DNA from: Microvirga flocculans ATCC BAA-817 | GTDB lineage: Bacteria > Pseudomonadota > Alphaproteobacteria > Rhizobiales > Beijerinckiaceae | Length of the DNA: 64,000 nucleotides | Reading direction: 5' to 3' | NCBI RefSeq assembly: GCF_000518665.1 | Contig: NZ_JAEA01000012.1 | Coordinates: 1 to 64,000 of the forward strand | Shown: positions 39,808 to 49,696 of the stretch, piece by piece | Numbering within the stretch: position 1 is the first letter of the stretch | Layout: every line of letters begins with the position of its first letter | Notes under the pieces: generated by a model | What the model was told of the DNA's origin: nothing | Database searches by the model: none | The model's input: the letters and a program-made list of their open reading frames with translations, nothing else | Position numbers and translations under genes: made by a program

Positions 39808-39950
39808 CGATCGCTTCCCGTCTCGTCTTCCGGTGAACTACTTAACTCAAAGGAACCAATTTATCAGGGTCGTCTTGTTCTGGTAGTCTTGCCAATCGAG
39901 GACGGCGGATAGCCGGAAAGGCCGGCGCGCCATATTCGGGAGATCGACCC

Positions 39951-40292
39951 ATGCGCCGCTTTGCACTTCTTGGCCTAGGCCTGATGGCCGTTACGAGTCT
40001 TGCGCCTCTGACGGAGGCTTGCGCCCAGGATCGTCCCCTCGTCCTGCGCGTGCAGCCGCGCAGCTTCCTCGATCCGGGCAATGTGGTGGCGCCCAATTCC
40101 CTCAACCGGGGATATTCGGGCTACGGCCAGGCGCAGTCCTATCTTGCGAGTCCGCCCTATGCGCCGAGCGGCGAGCGCTTCGGCATGGGCGTGCTGCCCG
40201 ATCCGATCACCAACGGTCCCTTCGTCGGCGCGCGCAATCCCTTCCCGACCTTCGACGGCCCGACCCTCGAGACGACCGGCGCGACCCGCTGA
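39951..40292 (+). CDS. Small exported hypothetical protein
   Basis: 113 aa with a clear signal peptide (MRRFALLGLGLMAVTSLAPLTEACAQ); the Cys before the cleavage region does not form a proper lipobox. The mature ~87 residues are rich in Pro, Gly, Ser and Asn (NRGYSGYGQAQSYLASPPYAPSG) and look unstructured. No family recognised. Confidence 0.65.
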   Translation: MRRFALLGLGLMAVTSLAPLTEACAQDRPLVLRVQPRSFLDPGNVVAPNSLNRGYSGYGQAQSYLASPPYAPSGERFGMGVLPDPITNGPFVGARNPFPTFDGPTLETTGATR

Positions 40293-40314
40293 TTTCTCTT
40301 GCAGACATAGAAAA

Positions 40315-40338
40315 GAGCCCCGGATCGCTCCGGGGCTC
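40315..40338. terminator. Terminator downstream of leuB
   Basis: 10-bp perfect stem (40315-40324 with 40329-40338) and a TCGC loop. The A-run at 40311-40314 gives a T-run on the minus strand, so it mainly serves leuB; the convergent small gene may use it too. Confidence 0.8.
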
Positions 40339-40349
40339 ATGGTCTCGTC

Positions 40350-41456
40350 TTACGAAAGCGCTTCCAGCTCCTTGACGATGGCGTCGCCCACATCCTGCGT
40401 GCCGACGGCGTTCATGCCGGGGCCGGCGATGTCCTTCGTGCGGATGCCGGCGGCCAGAACGTTGGCGATGGCCTTGTCCAGGCGGTCCGCCTCGTCGAGA
40501 AGGCCGAAGGAATAGCGCAAGGCCATGCCGAAGGAGCCGATCATGGCGATGGGGTTGGCGAGCCCCCGGCCGGCGATGTCCGGCGCAGAGCCATGGACCG
40601 GCTCGTAGAGCGCCTTGCGCTTGCCGGTCTGCGGGTCCTCTGCGCCGAGCGAGGCGGAAGGCAGCATGCCGAGCGAGCCGGTGAGCATCGCCGCGATGTC
40701 GGAGAGGATGTCGCCGAACAGGTTGTCGGTGACGATCACGTCGAACTGCTTCGGGTTCTTCACCAGCTGCATGGCGCAATTGTCGGCGAGCACATGCTCA
40801 AGCGCGACGTCGGAGAACTCCGCCTTGTGGATGCGCGAGACGACCTGGCGCCAGAGCACGCCGGTCTTCATGACGTTGCTCTTCTCGGAGGAGGAGACCT
40901 TGTTGCGGCGCTTCTTCGCGAGGTCGAAGGCGACGCGGGTGATACGCTCGATCTCGCCCGTCGTGTAGACCTGCGTGTCGACCGCGCGCTGCTGACCGTT
41001 CTCGAGGGTAACCAGCTCCTTCGGCTCGCCGAAATAGACGCCGCCGGTCAGTTCGCGCACGATGACGATGTCGAGACCCTCGACCACCTCGCGCTTGAGC
41101 GAGGAGGCATCGGCCAGCGCCGGATAGCAGATGGCCGGGCGCAGGTTCGCGAAGAGGCCCAGTTCCTTGCGCAGGCGCAGCAGGCCCGCCTCGGGGCGCA
41201 CCTCGTAGGGGACACCGTCCCATTTCGGGCCGCCGACCGCACCGAAGAGCACCGCGTCGGCCGCATCGGCCCGCGCCATGGCCGCATCGGTGATCGACAC
41301 CTTGTGCGCGTCGTAGGCCGAGCCGCCCACGAGGTCCGTCTCGGTCTCGAAGCCGACGCCGCGCTTGCGGAACCAGCCCACAATCTTCTCGACTTCGCGC
41401 ATGACCTCCGGACCGATGCCGTCGCCGGGGAGAAGGAGAAGCTTGTGCGTTGCCAT
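40350..41456 (-). CDS. leuB: 3-isopropylmalate dehydrogenase
   Basis: NAD-dependent oxidative decarboxylation step of leucine synthesis. 368 aa from the ATG at 41456 ([19 protein letters not shown]). LeuB features are [17 protein letters not shown] with substrate arginines, [13 protein letters not shown], and the NAD-adenine motif [19 protein letters not shown]. It is in the same orientation as leuD and leuC but 5-8 kb from them. Confidence 0.97.
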   Translation of the reverse strand: MATHKLLLLPGDGIGPEVMREVEKIVGWFRKRGVGFETETDLVGGSAYDAHKVSITDAAMARADAADAVLFGAVGGPKWDGVPYEVRPEAGLLRLRKELGLFANLRPAICYPALADASSLKREVVEGLDIVIVRELTGGVYFGEPKELVTLENGQQRAVDTQVYTTGEIERITRVAFDLAKKRRNKVSSSEKSNVMKTGVLWRQVVSRIHKAEFSDVALEHVLADNCAMQLVKNPKQFDVIVTDNLFGDILSDIAAMLTGSLGMLPSASLGAEDPQTGKRKALYEPVHGSAPDIAGRGLANPIAMIGSFGMALRYSFGLLDEADRLDKAIANVLAAGIRTKDIAGPGMNAVGTQDVGDAIVKELEALS

Positions 41457-41612
41457 GGGGAAGACCCTTATTGTGGTGGTGATGGAATGCAGCGCTCTTA
41501 AAAGGCCGAATGGACGGCTTGGCAAGCGTTTGTCGCGTCCGCCGCTTGAGCCTTTCGGCGAAGGGGATCCGGTTCGCCGCCGAAAATGCGGCGGAGCGCG
41601 AAAGGGAGGCTT

Positions 41613-43022
41613 TCAGCCCTCGGCGGAACGCCGGTCCCTGGGCGACCGGACCACGGTCACCGAGCAGGGCGCCTCGGCCACCACCCGGGACGAGACGCTG
41701 CCGAGATAGCGCCGGAGCGCCGAGGAGGCCCGCGCCCCGATCACGATGTGATCGACATTGTTGTGGCGGGCGTAATCGACGAGGGCCGCCGCCGGATCGG
41801 GCGCTTCCAGCACGCTGTAGGAGATCCGCTCCTTCGGGATGTCGAGGGATGCGCCCCAGTGCTTGAGCTGGACGAGGCGCTGGACATGGAGGCTGTTGCC
41901 CTCCGCGTCCTCGAGGATATCGACCGCGATGCGCGAGGTCTTCAGGATGTTGACGCAGGCGATGCGTGCCTCGCTCTCGATGGAGAGGATGCGCGTGATC
42001 ATCATCCGCAAGGCTTCGGCCAGGTCCTCGCCGCCGGGCGAGAGATCGACGGCGGCGAGCACGATGGGCGCACGGGAGAGCTGGCCCGCGATGTTGGGCG
42101 CTTCCAGGGCTTTCGTCTTTCGCGCCTTCAGCCAGCGCTTAAAGGTCTTCATGCCGCTGTCGCGCTCCAGCCGCCCGGCGCGTTCGGTCAGCGTTACCTG
42201 ATCGGGGTTTTCCAGGTCGAGGGCGAGCTGCGCCGCCGTGGCGTAGCGCTCGTTCGGATCGACTTCCAGGCAACGCAGGATGATCTCCTGCAGCCAGGGC
42301 GGGCATTCGGGCCGCAGGGCCCGCGGGGGCACCGGATCGCGCCAGAGGCGGCGGCGGATCTGGTCGCCGCGCGGATTGCCGAAGGGGCGTTTCCCCGTGA
42401 CGAAGAAATACAGCATCACCCCGAGCGCGAAGAGGTCGCTGCGCGGATCGGCGCGGTCCTGCAGCACCTGCTCGGGGGCCATGTAGGGCGTGGTCCCGAA
42501 GGGCTCGCGGAACTCCTCGGCGAGGAGATCCGGCAATTGCTCGTGCCGGGCGAAGCCGTAATCGATGAGCACGGCCTCGCCGGTTTCGCGGATCATCACA
42601 TTGCTCGGCTTCACGTCGAGATGGATGACATGCTGCAGGTGCAGGTCGTGGAGGGCGTTGGCCACCGTCACGCCGATGGCCGCCACCTCGGGCCAGGGCA
42701 GCGGCACCTCCGCGAGGCGTGCCTTGAGGGATTCGCCCGGAATCCGCTCCATGACGATGTAGGGCATGGGATCGAGGGGCCCCGCCGCGACGAAGCGCGG
42801 CACGTGGGGTCCCGTCAGGCGCGGCATGATCATCTGCTCGGTCTCGAAACAGACGATGGGCAAGGGATCGTCGCTGTCGATGAGCATCGGGATCTTCATG
42901 ACGAGGGGCGTCGGATCGCCCTCGCGGGTCACGGTCCAGAGCTGCGCCATGCCGCCGGTGTTCAGGTGCTCCTGGAGCTCGAAACCGTCGATCGCCATGC
43001 CCGGATTCAAGCGCCAGCGCAT
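41613..43022 (-). CDS. Ser/Thr protein kinase fused to a universal stress (UspA) domain
   Basis: 469 aa. Residues ~12-275 form a Hanks-type kinase: ATP lysine Lys43 (VMKIP), catalytic loop HLDVKPSN (134-141, Asp136), DYG (154-156) replacing DFG, and YMAPEQ (180-185). A short basic linker leads to a UspA domain at about 317-462, with the nucleotide signature IGARASSALRRYLGSVSSRVV near its end. No membrane helix is seen. It starts 3 bp after the stop of the metallophosphoesterase gene, which points to coupled expression and linked function. Confidence 0.9.
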   Translation of the reverse strand: MRWRLNPGMAIDGFELQEHLNTGGMAQLWTVTREGDPTPLVMKIPMLIDSDDPLPIVCFETEQMIMPRLTGPHVPRFVAAGPLDPMPYIVMERIPGESLKARLAEVPLPWPEVAAIGVTVANALHDLHLQHVIHLDVKPSNVMIRETGEAVLIDYGFARHEQLPDLLAEEFREPFGTTPYMAPEQVLQDRADPRSDLFALGVMLYFFVTGKRPFGNPRGDQIRRRLWRDPVPPRALRPECPPWLQEIILRCLEVDPNERYATAAQLALDLENPDQVTLTERAGRLERDSGMKTFKRWLKARKTKALEAPNIAGQLSRAPIVLAAVDLSPGGEDLAEALRMMITRILSIESEARIACVNILKTSRIAVDILEDAEGNSLHVQRLVQLKHWGASLDIPKERISYSVLEAPDPAAALVDYARHNNVDHIVIGARASSALRRYLGSVSSRVVAEAPCSVTVVRSPRDRRSAEG

Positions 43023-43025
43023 GCG

Positions 43026-43766
43026 TCACCGTCCCTGTTCGAGGCGAAGCGCCAGCTGTTCGGGCAGGCCCGCCTCCCGCACCTTCCGCGCGGCGGTGGC
43101 GGTGTCGTAGGGCACGCGCAGGTAGCGCAGGGTCTGGCGCGCCGTGTCGAAGACCGCGTAATTGGCCGCCGCCACCCCGTCCCGCGGCTGCCCCACGGCG
43201 CCGATCACCGCAAGCCAGGCGCGGGTCGGAAGAAGGGGGATGTCGTTGTCGCCGACCGGCGAGAAGGAGCCCACCTTCGCGGTGGTGCTCATGTGGTAGA
43301 GCATGGGCACGTGCACATGGCCGCAGAAGGTGATGTGCGCATCGACCCGGGAAAAATGCCGGATGGCCTCCATGGGCCCGGACATGTAGTCCCAGTTGCG
43401 CGGCGCATAGCCGTTGGCATGGACGTAGAGGACGTTGCCTTCCTCATGGGTGAGGGGGAGCTCGGCCAGGAACCGGCGCTGCTCGGGCCCGAGCTGCCGG
43501 CGCGTCCAGCGGATCGCCTCCCGGGCGATGCTGTTCATGTTCTCGTCCGACCCGTCGATGGCCTCGTCGTGATTGCCGAGGAGCGCGATGGCGCCCCGGT
43601 CCACGAGGCCTCTCACCGTATCGACCACCCAGGCGGGATCGGCGCCGTAGCCCACGTAATCACCGAGAAGGATGAAACGGTCGACCCCAAGCAGGCGCGC
43701 ATGCGCGAGGCAGGCGGACAACGCCTCTCGGTTGCCGTGAATATCGGTCAGGATCGCGATGAGCAT
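43026..43766 (-). CDS. Calcineurin-like metallophosphoesterase
   Basis: 246 aa. Metal-site motifs are in order: TDIHGN (DxH), LLGDYVGYG (GDxxxxG), LLGNHDEAI (GNHD), then VHANG and FCGHVHVP (GHxH). The class includes the bacterial PPP-like and YfcE-type phosphatases. It is directly upstream of the kinase-UspA gene with a 3-bp gap, so it may reverse the kinase's phosphorylation, though a nucleotide substrate is equally possible. Confidence 0.9.
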   Translation of the reverse strand: MLIAILTDIHGNREALSACLAHARLLGVDRFILLGDYVGYGADPAWVVDTVRGLVDRGAIALLGNHDEAIDGSDENMNSIAREAIRWTRRQLGPEQRRFLAELPLTHEEGNVLYVHANGYAPRNWDYMSGPMEAIRHFSRVDAHITFCGHVHVPMLYHMSTTAKVGSFSPVGDNDIPLLPTRAWLAVIGAVGQPRDGVAAANYAVFDTARQTLRYLRVPYDTATAARKVREAGLPEQLALRLEQGR

Positions 43767-43837
43767 GGGGGCAGTTCAACCCCAAACCGGTCCATGCCGC
43801 AAGCTAGCCAATGGGTGGCCGCGGCCGCGCTGGCCTC

Positions 43838-44461
43838 TCAGGCCGGGCGCCGGGTGAAGAGCAGGGCGAGGCCGAAACCGATCATCGTCGCGCCGGAGAT
43901 CCGGTTCAGCCAGCCGAAGACGTTCCTGTTGCGGCTCAGGGCGCTCAGGCGCTGGCCGAGCGCGGCGTAGAAGAGGATGGCGAAGACCTCCAGCACGAGA
44001 AAGATCGCGCCCGTGAGCGCAAAGCTCGTCCAGTAGGATTGAGGCTCGATGAATTGCGGCAGGAAGGCCGTGAAGATGAGGATGGCCTTGGGGTTGCCGA
44101 TGGCCGTCCAGAATTCCTGCAGGCCCAGGGCCTTCAGAGAGGGCCGGGATGCGGTCGCGGCGGGCGCCGTCACCGCGCCGGACGCGCGCAGGATTTTCAG
44201 CCCGAGCCAGACGAGATATGCGGCCCCGACCCATTTGAGGATCGTGAATGCCATCTCGGAGGCGGCGAGCACCGCGCCGACGCCGAGCGCCGTGAGCCCG
44301 ATCATCAGTGCGAAGGCGATCAGCCGCCCGCCCGAGGCGAGAACGGCGATGCGCACGCCCTGCTGCAACCCGTATGTCAGCGACAGCAGGTTGTTGGGGC
44401 CGAACGCCAGATACAGGGCGAAGCAGGCCGGAATGAACAGGAGCAGCGTGTTCCAGGACAT
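43838..44461 (-). CDS. LysE/RhtB-family amino acid exporter
   Basis: 207-residue membrane protein with five to six helices. The family pattern is FGPNNLLSLTYGLQQGVRI at the N-terminus (the usual GPGPNxL region is here GPNNLL), then KWVGAAYLVWLGLKILR and FWTAIGNPKAILIFTAFLPQFI. The exported amino acid is unknown. It starts 9 bp after the lytic transglycosylase stop. Confidence 0.92.
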   Translation of the reverse strand: MSWNTLLLFIPACFALYLAFGPNNLLSLTYGLQQGVRIAVLASGGRLIAFALMIGLTALGVGAVLAASEMAFTILKWVGAAYLVWLGLKILRASGAVTAPAATASRPSLKALGLQEFWTAIGNPKAILIFTAFLPQFIEPQSYWTSFALTGAIFLVLEVFAILFYAALGQRLSALSRNRNVFGWLNRISGATMIGFGLALLFTRRPA

Positions 44462-44470
44462 GGATGACGA

Positions 44471-45661
44471 TCAGCCCCGGAGCGCTTCGAGCACCTTGCC
44501 GCCGGGCCGTCCGCGCGGGTCGAGGCCGATGCGGCGCTCCACGTCCTTGATGGCCTCGCGGGTCTTGGCGCCGATCTTGCCGTCCGGCTCGCCCACATCG
44601 TAGCCGCGGGCGGTGAGCAGGCGCTGCAGCTCGCGGCGCTGCGCGCGGGAGAGCGGCGGGTCGTCGGTGGGCCATGCCGTCTGGATGCCGGGCAGGCCCT
44701 TCAGCCGGTCGCCGAGGAGCGCGATGGCGAGGCCGTAGGATTCGGCCGCGTTGTAGGAATAGACCGCGTCGAAATTCCTGGTGACGATGAAGGCCGGGCC
44801 GTTCACGCCGGCCGGGATGAGAATGCCGGCGGGATAATTGCCCTGGAGCGGACGCCCGTCGATGCGGGTCACGCCCATGGCGGCCCAGGCCGAGAGCGGC
44901 TTCTTGTTCCGGCGTCCGGCGAGAGCGGCGTTGAAATTCGCGGGCAGGCGCACCTCGTAGCCCCAGGGCAGGCCGTTCACCCAGCCCGCCTTCTTCAGGA
45001 AGTTCGCGGTCGAGTGCACCGCATCTGCCACTGAGGCCATGATGTCGCGCCGCCCGTCGCCGTCGCCGTCGACGGCCAGCCGCTGGAAGGTGGAGGGCAT
45101 GAACTGGGTGTGGCCGAAGGCCCCGGCCCAGGAACCGCGCAGATTGGCGGGGTTGATGTCCCCGTCCTGCACAATCTTGAGCGTCGCCATCAGCTCGCCC
45201 TTGAAATACTCGTTGCGGCGCGGCGCGTAGCAGACGAGCGTCGAGAGCGACTGCACCAGCGGCCGCCCGCCGATATCCTTGCCGAAATTGGATTCCACGC
45301 CCCAGACGCCCGCGATCGCATGGCGGTCGACGCCAAAGCGCGCTTCCGCCGCGGCCAGGGCCCGGCCCCATTGCTGCATGGCGGCGCGGCCGTCCTGCAC
45401 GCGCTCGTCGTCGACGAGAGCCGCGAGATAGTCCCAGATCGGCGTCTTGAACTCCGGCTGGTTGCTCATGAGGTCGAGGATCGTCAGATCCGGCGCGATG
45501 CCCCGCGTCGCGGCATCGAAGGCCTGACCGGAAATGCCCTTTGCCGCCGCCTGGCTGCGTAGCCCGGCGAGGCAGGAACCGAAATCGGCCTGGGCCGCGG
45601 CCGGGGTGGCGGCGGCAAGACCGGCGAGAACGAACAGAGCGGGGGCGAGAAAGGTCTTCAT
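44471..45661 (-). CDS. Lytic murein transglycosylase (MltB-type) with peptidoglycan-binding domain
   Basis: Cleaves glycan strands in the periplasm. 396 aa from the ATG at 45661 (MKTFLAPALFVLAGLAAATP), with a signal peptide ending near AAAQA. The SLT_2 catalytic domain has AGVWGVESNFGKDIGG with the catalytic Glu, GAFGHTQFMPSTFQ and DGDGRRDIMASVADAVHSTANF. A C-terminal peptidoglycan-binding domain (about 335-396, LSRAQRRELQRLLTARGYDVG...) completes it. Confidence 0.93.
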   Translation of the reverse strand: MKTFLAPALFVLAGLAAATPAAAQADFGSCLAGLRSQAAAKGISGQAFDAATRGIAPDLTILDLMSNQPEFKTPIWDYLAALVDDERVQDGRAAMQQWGRALAAAEARFGVDRHAIAGVWGVESNFGKDIGGRPLVQSLSTLVCYAPRRNEYFKGELMATLKIVQDGDINPANLRGSWAGAFGHTQFMPSTFQRLAVDGDGDGRRDIMASVADAVHSTANFLKKAGWVNGLPWGYEVRLPANFNAALAGRRNKKPLSAWAAMGVTRIDGRPLQGNYPAGILIPAGVNGPAFIVTRNFDAVYSYNAAESYGLAIALLGDRLKGLPGIQTAWPTDDPPLSRAQRRELQRLLTARGYDVGEPDGKIGAKTREAIKDVERRIGLDPRGRPGGKVLEALRG

Positions 45662-45734
45662 GCCCCGCACTTTGCAGGGAATTTGGTTAATCTTGTGAAA
45701 ACGGGGTGCGGGTCGCGCTTTCGCCTCGACCGAC

Positions 45735-46106
45735 TCACCCAAGCTCAGGATCGGGGAGGTCCGTCTGAATCCAGCGGTCGCTGACATGGATGTCAGTGGT
45801 TTCGAGAAGTCCCGGACCGAGATTCTTGAATTTGTGAGGAACTCCAGCCGGTCCGAACACGACCTGACCCGCCTCGCATTCGAAGCGCTCGTCGCCGACC
45901 GTGAAGAGGGCCCGACCCTGGCGGACGATGAAGATCTCATCGTAAGGATGGACGTGCCATTTCGGCCCGACGCCCACCTCCTCGGTGGAATAGAAGAGCA
46001 CGGTCACCGCAGTCCCGAGCGTATGCCCTTCGACCCGCCCTTTCCAAAGATCGGGATGGGTCGCCCAATCTGCGCGGCCGAGAACCCGAGGCTTACCCTC
46101 TGTCAT
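45735..46106 (-). CDS. Small cupin-domain protein
   Basis: 123 aa, a single beta-barrel. Cupin motif 1 is VGPKWHVHPYDEIFIVRQG with His-x-His and Glu metal ligands; motif 2 is GQVVFGPAGVPHKFKNLG with the last His. It probably binds a divalent metal; catalytic or ligand-binding role unknown. It lies 28 bp after leuD in the same direction. Confidence 0.88.
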   Translation of the reverse strand: MTEGKPRVLGRADWATHPDLWKGRVEGHTLGTAVTVLFYSTEEVGVGPKWHVHPYDEIFIVRQGRALFTVGDERFECEAGQVVFGPAGVPHKFKNLGPGLLETTDIHVSDRWIQTDLPDPELG

Positions 46107-46134
46107 TGCGGAGCACCTCGGGCTTTAAAGGGGC

Positions 46135-46737
46135 TTACGCCCAGGCGCGTTCCGAGAGCTTCTTCTCGAAGGCGTCGATGGCGGGGGCCTTTTCCATGGT
46201 CAGGCCGATGCCGTCGAGGCCGTTGAGCATGCAGTGCTTCTTGAACGGGTCGATCTCGAAATGGATCCTGCCGCCGTCGGGACCGCGGATTTCCTGGGCC
46301 TCCAGGTCGACGGTCAGCGTGGCGTTGGAGCCCCGGCTGGCATCGTCGAAGAGCTTTTCCAGATCCTCCGGGCTCACCTTGATCGGCAGAATGCCGTTCT
46401 GGAAGCAGTTGTTGTAGAAGATGTCGGCGAAGCTCGTGGAGATCACGCAGCGGATGCCGAAATCGAGCAACGCCCAGGGCGCGTGCTCGCGCGACGAGCC
46501 GCAGCCGAAATTGTCGCCGGCGATGAGGATCTTGGCATTGCGGTAGGCGGGCTGGTTCAACACGAAATCCGGATTCTCCGAGCCGTCCTCGCGGTAGCGC
46601 ATCTCGGAGAAGAGACCACGCCCAAGCCCCGTGCGCTTGATCGTCTTCAGGTACTGCTTGGGGATGATCATATCGGTATCGACATTGATGATCCGCAGCG
46701 GCGCCGCGACGCTTTCCAGCACGGTGAACTTGTCCAT
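46135..46737 (-). CDS. leuD: 3-isopropylmalate dehydratase small subunit
   Basis: Swivel-domain partner of LeuC in the isomerisation of isopropylmalate. 200 aa from the ATG at 46737 ([28 protein letters not shown]). The substrate-binding loop [17 protein letters not shown] and the NGILPIKV block are intact. It lies about 0.9 kb from leuC, with two small genes between. Confidence 0.96.
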   Translation of the reverse strand: MDKFTVLESVAAPLRIINVDTDMIIPKQYLKTIKRTGLGRGLFSEMRYREDGSENPDFVLNQPAYRNAKILIAGDNFGCGSSREHAPWALLDFGIRCVISTSFADIFYNNCFQNGILPIKVSPEDLEKLFDDASRGSNATLTVDLEAQEIRGPDGGRIHFEIDPFKKHCMLNGLDGIGLTMEKAPAIDAFEKKLSERAWA

Positions 46738-46876
46738 GGTCCAAACTTCCTTCGGGCGGCAAAGGGCCGCTTTCGGCTGCCTCATATCAAAGGCTTCACG
46801 GAACGCCTAGCCTCATGATGGTCGCGCCCGGCAAGATTTTTTCGTCTGCCGGTCTTGCGGCGCAATCTTATGAGGA

Positions 46877-47284
46877 TCAGGCGGCCGCCGCCTCGATGGC
46901 CTCCATGTCCTCGTCGGAGAGGCCGAAATGGTGGCCGATCTCGTGGACGAGCACATGGGTGACGAGGGATCCCAGGGTCTCCTCGTGCTCGGCCCAGTAA
47001 TCGAGGATCGGGCGGCGATAGAGCCAGACCATGTTGGGGAACTGCCCCGTCTGCATGATGCCGCCCCCTTGCGCGAGGCCGATGCCGCGAAAGAGCCCGA
47101 GGAGATCGAAGGGCGTCTCGCAGTCCATCTCCCGCATCGTCTCGTCATCGGGAAAATCCTCGACCCGGATCACGACGCCGTCGCAGAGCGCGCGGAATTC
47201 CTGCGGCAGGCGGGCATAGGCTGCCTCGGCCAGCGCTTCGAGATCGGCGAGGGAGGGGGCTTGAAGGTCGGCCAGGGACGTCAT
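46877..47284 (-). CDS. Zincin-like metallopeptidase family protein (DUF1025)
   Basis: 135 aa. A clear zinc protease motif LVHEIGHHFGLSD (HExxHxxGxxD) lies near the C-terminus; the N-terminal half has the family's EEFRALCDGVVIRVEDF-like stretch. No signal peptide, so it is cytoplasmic. Activity is not established for this widespread small family. It follows a one-helix membrane protein gene by 3 bp. Confidence 0.88.
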   Translation of the reverse strand: MTSLADLQAPSLADLEALAEAAYARLPQEFRALCDGVVIRVEDFPDDETMREMDCETPFDLLGLFRGIGLAQGGGIMQTGQFPNMVWLYRRPILDYWAEHEETLGSLVTHVLVHEIGHHFGLSDEDMEAIEAAAA

Positions 47285-47287
47285 GCG

Positions 47288-47551
47288 TCAGAGAATGCCA
47301 AGCTGGACCAGAAGCCACAAGCCGAGGATCACGACGCCCACGAGCGACAAAGCGCGCCCGATGCGCCGCCCCCAGAGCTCGACGGGATCGGTGCCGCCGC
47401 CCTCCGCCGAACCGATGGCATCGCTTGCCCCGAAATGCTCGCCTGCCCGCCTGCCCATGCGGGCGAGAGCGGAGGAGCCGAGGGTGTCCGTGTCGCGCCT
47501 GACGCGCTCCAGCGCCTCGCGGGCCTCCCGGTCACGGTCATGCTCGCTCAT
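47288..47551 (-). CDS. Small single-span membrane protein
   Basis: 87 aa from the ATG at 47551 (MSEHDRDREAREALERVRRD). A charged N-terminal half is followed by one C-terminal membrane helix (about 68-86, ALSLVGVVILGLWLLVQLGI). No family recognised. The 3-bp spacing to the metallopeptidase gene suggests an operon. Confidence 0.7.
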   Translation of the reverse strand: MSEHDRDREAREALERVRRDTDTLGSSALARMGRRAGEHFGASDAIGSAEGGGTDPVELWGRRIGRALSLVGVVILGLWLLVQLGIL

Positions 47552-47616
47552 GAGCGCCTCCCTGAATGCACGCAGCTTCTTTAGCACGATGGCGGGTTTG
47601 GAGCGCGCCCCGCATG

Positions 47617-47649
47617 AAAAAGGCGGCGACCTTCGACAGGCGCCGCCTT
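47617..47649 (-). terminator. Terminator of leuC
   Basis: AAGGCGGCG (47620-47628) pairs with CGCCGCCTT (47641-47649); the loop has a small inner CCT/AGG pairing. The A-run at 47617-47621 is a T-run on the minus strand. Confidence 0.8.
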
Positions 47650-47670
47650 CCTTTCTCTCGCGATGCGCGA

Positions 47671-49077
47671 TCAGCCGAAGGTGCGGATGTCCACGAAGCG
47701 GCCTGCGATCGCCGCCGCCGCCGCCATGGCGGGGGAGACGAGATGCGTGCGGCCCTTGAAGCCCTGGCGGCCCTCGAAGTTGCGGTTCGAGGTGGAGGCG
47801 CAGCGCTCGCCGGGAGCGAGGCGATCCGCGTTCATGGCCAGGCACATGGAGCAGCCGGGCTCGCGCCAGTCGAATCCGGCGGCCTTGAAGATCTTGTCGA
47901 GACCCTCGGCCTCGGCCTGCATCTTCACGATGCCGGAGCCGGGCACGATCATGGCATTGACGGCCTCATGCACGCGCTTGCCCTCGACGACCTTCGCCAC
48001 GGCCCGCAGATCCTCGATGCGGCCGTTGGTGCAGGAGCCGATGAACACGCGGTCGAGGGTGATGTCGGTGATCTTCGTGCCGGGCTTGAGGCCCATATAT
48101 TCCAGGGCGCGCCACTTGGAGAGACGCTTGTTCTCGTCCTGGATGTCGTCCGGGTTCGGCACGACGCCCGCCACCGAGATCACGTCCTCAGGAGACGTGC
48201 CCCAGGTGACGATGGGGGGCAGGTTGGCGGCGTCGAGCCTGATCTCCGTGTCGAAGAACGCGCCCTCGTCGGTGCGCAGCGAATCCCAATAGCGCACGGC
48301 GGCGTCCCAGGCCTCGCCCTTCGGCGATTTCGGACGGTCCTTCAGGTAGGCATAGGTCTTCTCGTCGGGGGCGATCATGCCCGCGCGGGCGCCGCCCTCG
48401 ATGGCCATGTTGCAGACCGTCATGCGGCCTTCCATGGAAAGCGCGCGAATGGCCTCGCCCGCATATTCCATCACGTGGCCGGTGCCGCCCGCGGTGCCGG
48501 TCTCGCCGATGATCGAGAGAATGATGTCCTTCGCGGTCACGCCTGCGGGCAGCTTGCCGTCGACCGTGACGCGGAAGTTCTTGGCCTTCTTCTGGATCAG
48601 CGTCTGGGTGGCGAGCACGTGCTCCACTTCCGACGTGCCGATGCCGTGGGCGAGGGAGCCGAAGGCACCGTGGGTCGAGGTGTGGCTGTCGCCGCAGACG
48701 ATGGTCATGCCCGGCAGGGTGAAGCCCTGCTCGGGGCCCACCACGTGGACGATGCCCTGGCGTGTGTCGAGCTCGTTGTAGTACTCGACGCCGAATTCCT
48801 TGGCGTTCTGGGCCAGAGTCGCGACCTGGGTCGCGGATTCGGGATCCTCGATGCCCTGCGAGCGGTCGGAGGTCGGCACGTTATGGTCGACCACGGCCAG
48901 GGTCTTGTGCGGCTGGCGCACCTTGCGGCCCGCCGCCCGCAATCCCTCGAAGGCCTGGGGGCTGGTCACCTCATGGACGAGGTGGCGGTCGATGTAGAGA
49001 AGGCATGTCCCGTCATCCTGCCGGTCGACGACGTGGTCGTCCCAGATCTTGTCATAGAGGGTGCGGGCTTTGGCCAT
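47671..49077 (-). CDS. leuC: 3-isopropylmalate dehydratase large subunit
   Basis: [4Fe-4S] isomerase subunit of leucine synthesis. 468 aa. Cluster ligands are in [15 protein letters not shown] and [14 protein letters not shown]-terminal [11 protein letters not shown] and [31 protein letters not shown] are family hallmarks. Stand-alone gene with its own terminator; the small subunit leuD is at 46135-46737. Confidence 0.97.
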   Translation of the reverse strand: MAKARTLYDKIWDDHVVDRQDDGTCLLYIDRHLVHEVTSPQAFEGLRAAGRKVRQPHKTLAVVDHNVPTSDRSQGIEDPESATQVATLAQNAKEFGVEYYNELDTRQGIVHVVGPEQGFTLPGMTIVCGDSHTSTHGAFGSLAHGIGTSEVEHVLATQTLIQKKAKNFRVTVDGKLPAGVTAKDIILSIIGETGTAGGTGHVMEYAGEAIRALSMEGRMTVCNMAIEGGARAGMIAPDEKTYAYLKDRPKSPKGEAWDAAVRYWDSLRTDEGAFFDTEIRLDAANLPPIVTWGTSPEDVISVAGVVPNPDDIQDENKRLSKWRALEYMGLKPGTKITDITLDRVFIGSCTNGRIEDLRAVAKVVEGKRVHEAVNAMIVPGSGIVKMQAEAEGLDKIFKAAGFDWREPGCSMCLAMNADRLAPGERCASTSNRNFEGRQGFKGRTHLVSPAMAAAAAIAGRFVDIRTFG

Positions 49078-49253
49078 GGTTCTCTTCCAACGGTCACAGA
49101 ATGATGGTTCGGCGTGTTTATTAGCGGCTTGCGGCCCTCAGGAGAAGATGTCCTGGGCGCACGCCGTCGTGAAACGATCGCATAGCAGACAAGACGCGCC
49201 GCGCAATAATATTTTTGTCGCGCAGGGCCTCCGCGAAGCTTGCCGTCTTTAGC

Positions 49254-49282
49254 AAAAAAGCGCGGACCTGAGCCGCGCTTTT
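49254..49282 (-). terminator. Terminator of rplS
   Basis: AAAAGCGCGG (49256-49265) pairs with CCGCGCTTTT (49273-49282) around a 7-nt loop; the A-run from 49254 gives the T-run on the minus strand, about 40 bp after the rplS stop. Confidence 0.85.
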
Positions 49283-49318
49283 TCATGAAACCGGATCGGT
49301 GAAGGCTTATGTAAAGCC

Positions 49319-49696
49319 TTACTCGGCGTCGCCCTTGTTCTGGCGCTCGGCGCGCTCGGCGATACGGGCCGACTTACCGCGACGGTCGCGCAGGTAGTAG
49401 AGCTTGGCGCGACGGACGGCGCCGCGGCGCACGACCTTGATCGAGTCGACCAGCGGCGAGTAGAGCGGGAACACGCGCTCGACGCCTTCGCCGTAGGAAA
49501 TCTTGCGGACCGTGAAGCTCTCGTGGAGGCCGCCGCCGGAACGGGCGATGCAGACGCCTTCATAGGCCTGCACGCGGGTGCGCTCGCCTTCCTTCACCTT
49601 CACGTTGACGATGAGGGTATCGCCGGGCTGGAAATCGGGAATGGTCTTGCCGAGCTTGGCGATCTGCTCCTGCTCGAGCTGCTGAATGAGGTTCAT
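49319..49696 (-). CDS. rplS: 50S ribosomal protein L19
   Basis: 125 aa, full length. Typical L19 blocks are [57 protein letters not shown] and [23 protein letters not shown]. Normally it closes the rpsP-rimM-trmD-rplS operon; here it is separated from trmD by 2.45 kb and must have its own promoter in the region that contains repeat copy C. Confidence 0.98.
   Translation of the reverse strand: MNLIQQLEQEQIAKLGKTIPDFQPGDTLIVNVKVKEGERTRVQAYEGVCIARSGGGLHESFTVRKISYGEGVERVFPLYSPLVDSIKVVRRGAVRRAKLYYLRDRRGKSARIAERAERQNKGDAE

Noticed and set aside
40350-49077. A leucine operon (leuB, leuD, leuC)
   Set aside because: The genes share direction but are separated by several kilobases, other genes and internal terminators, so they are not one transcript.
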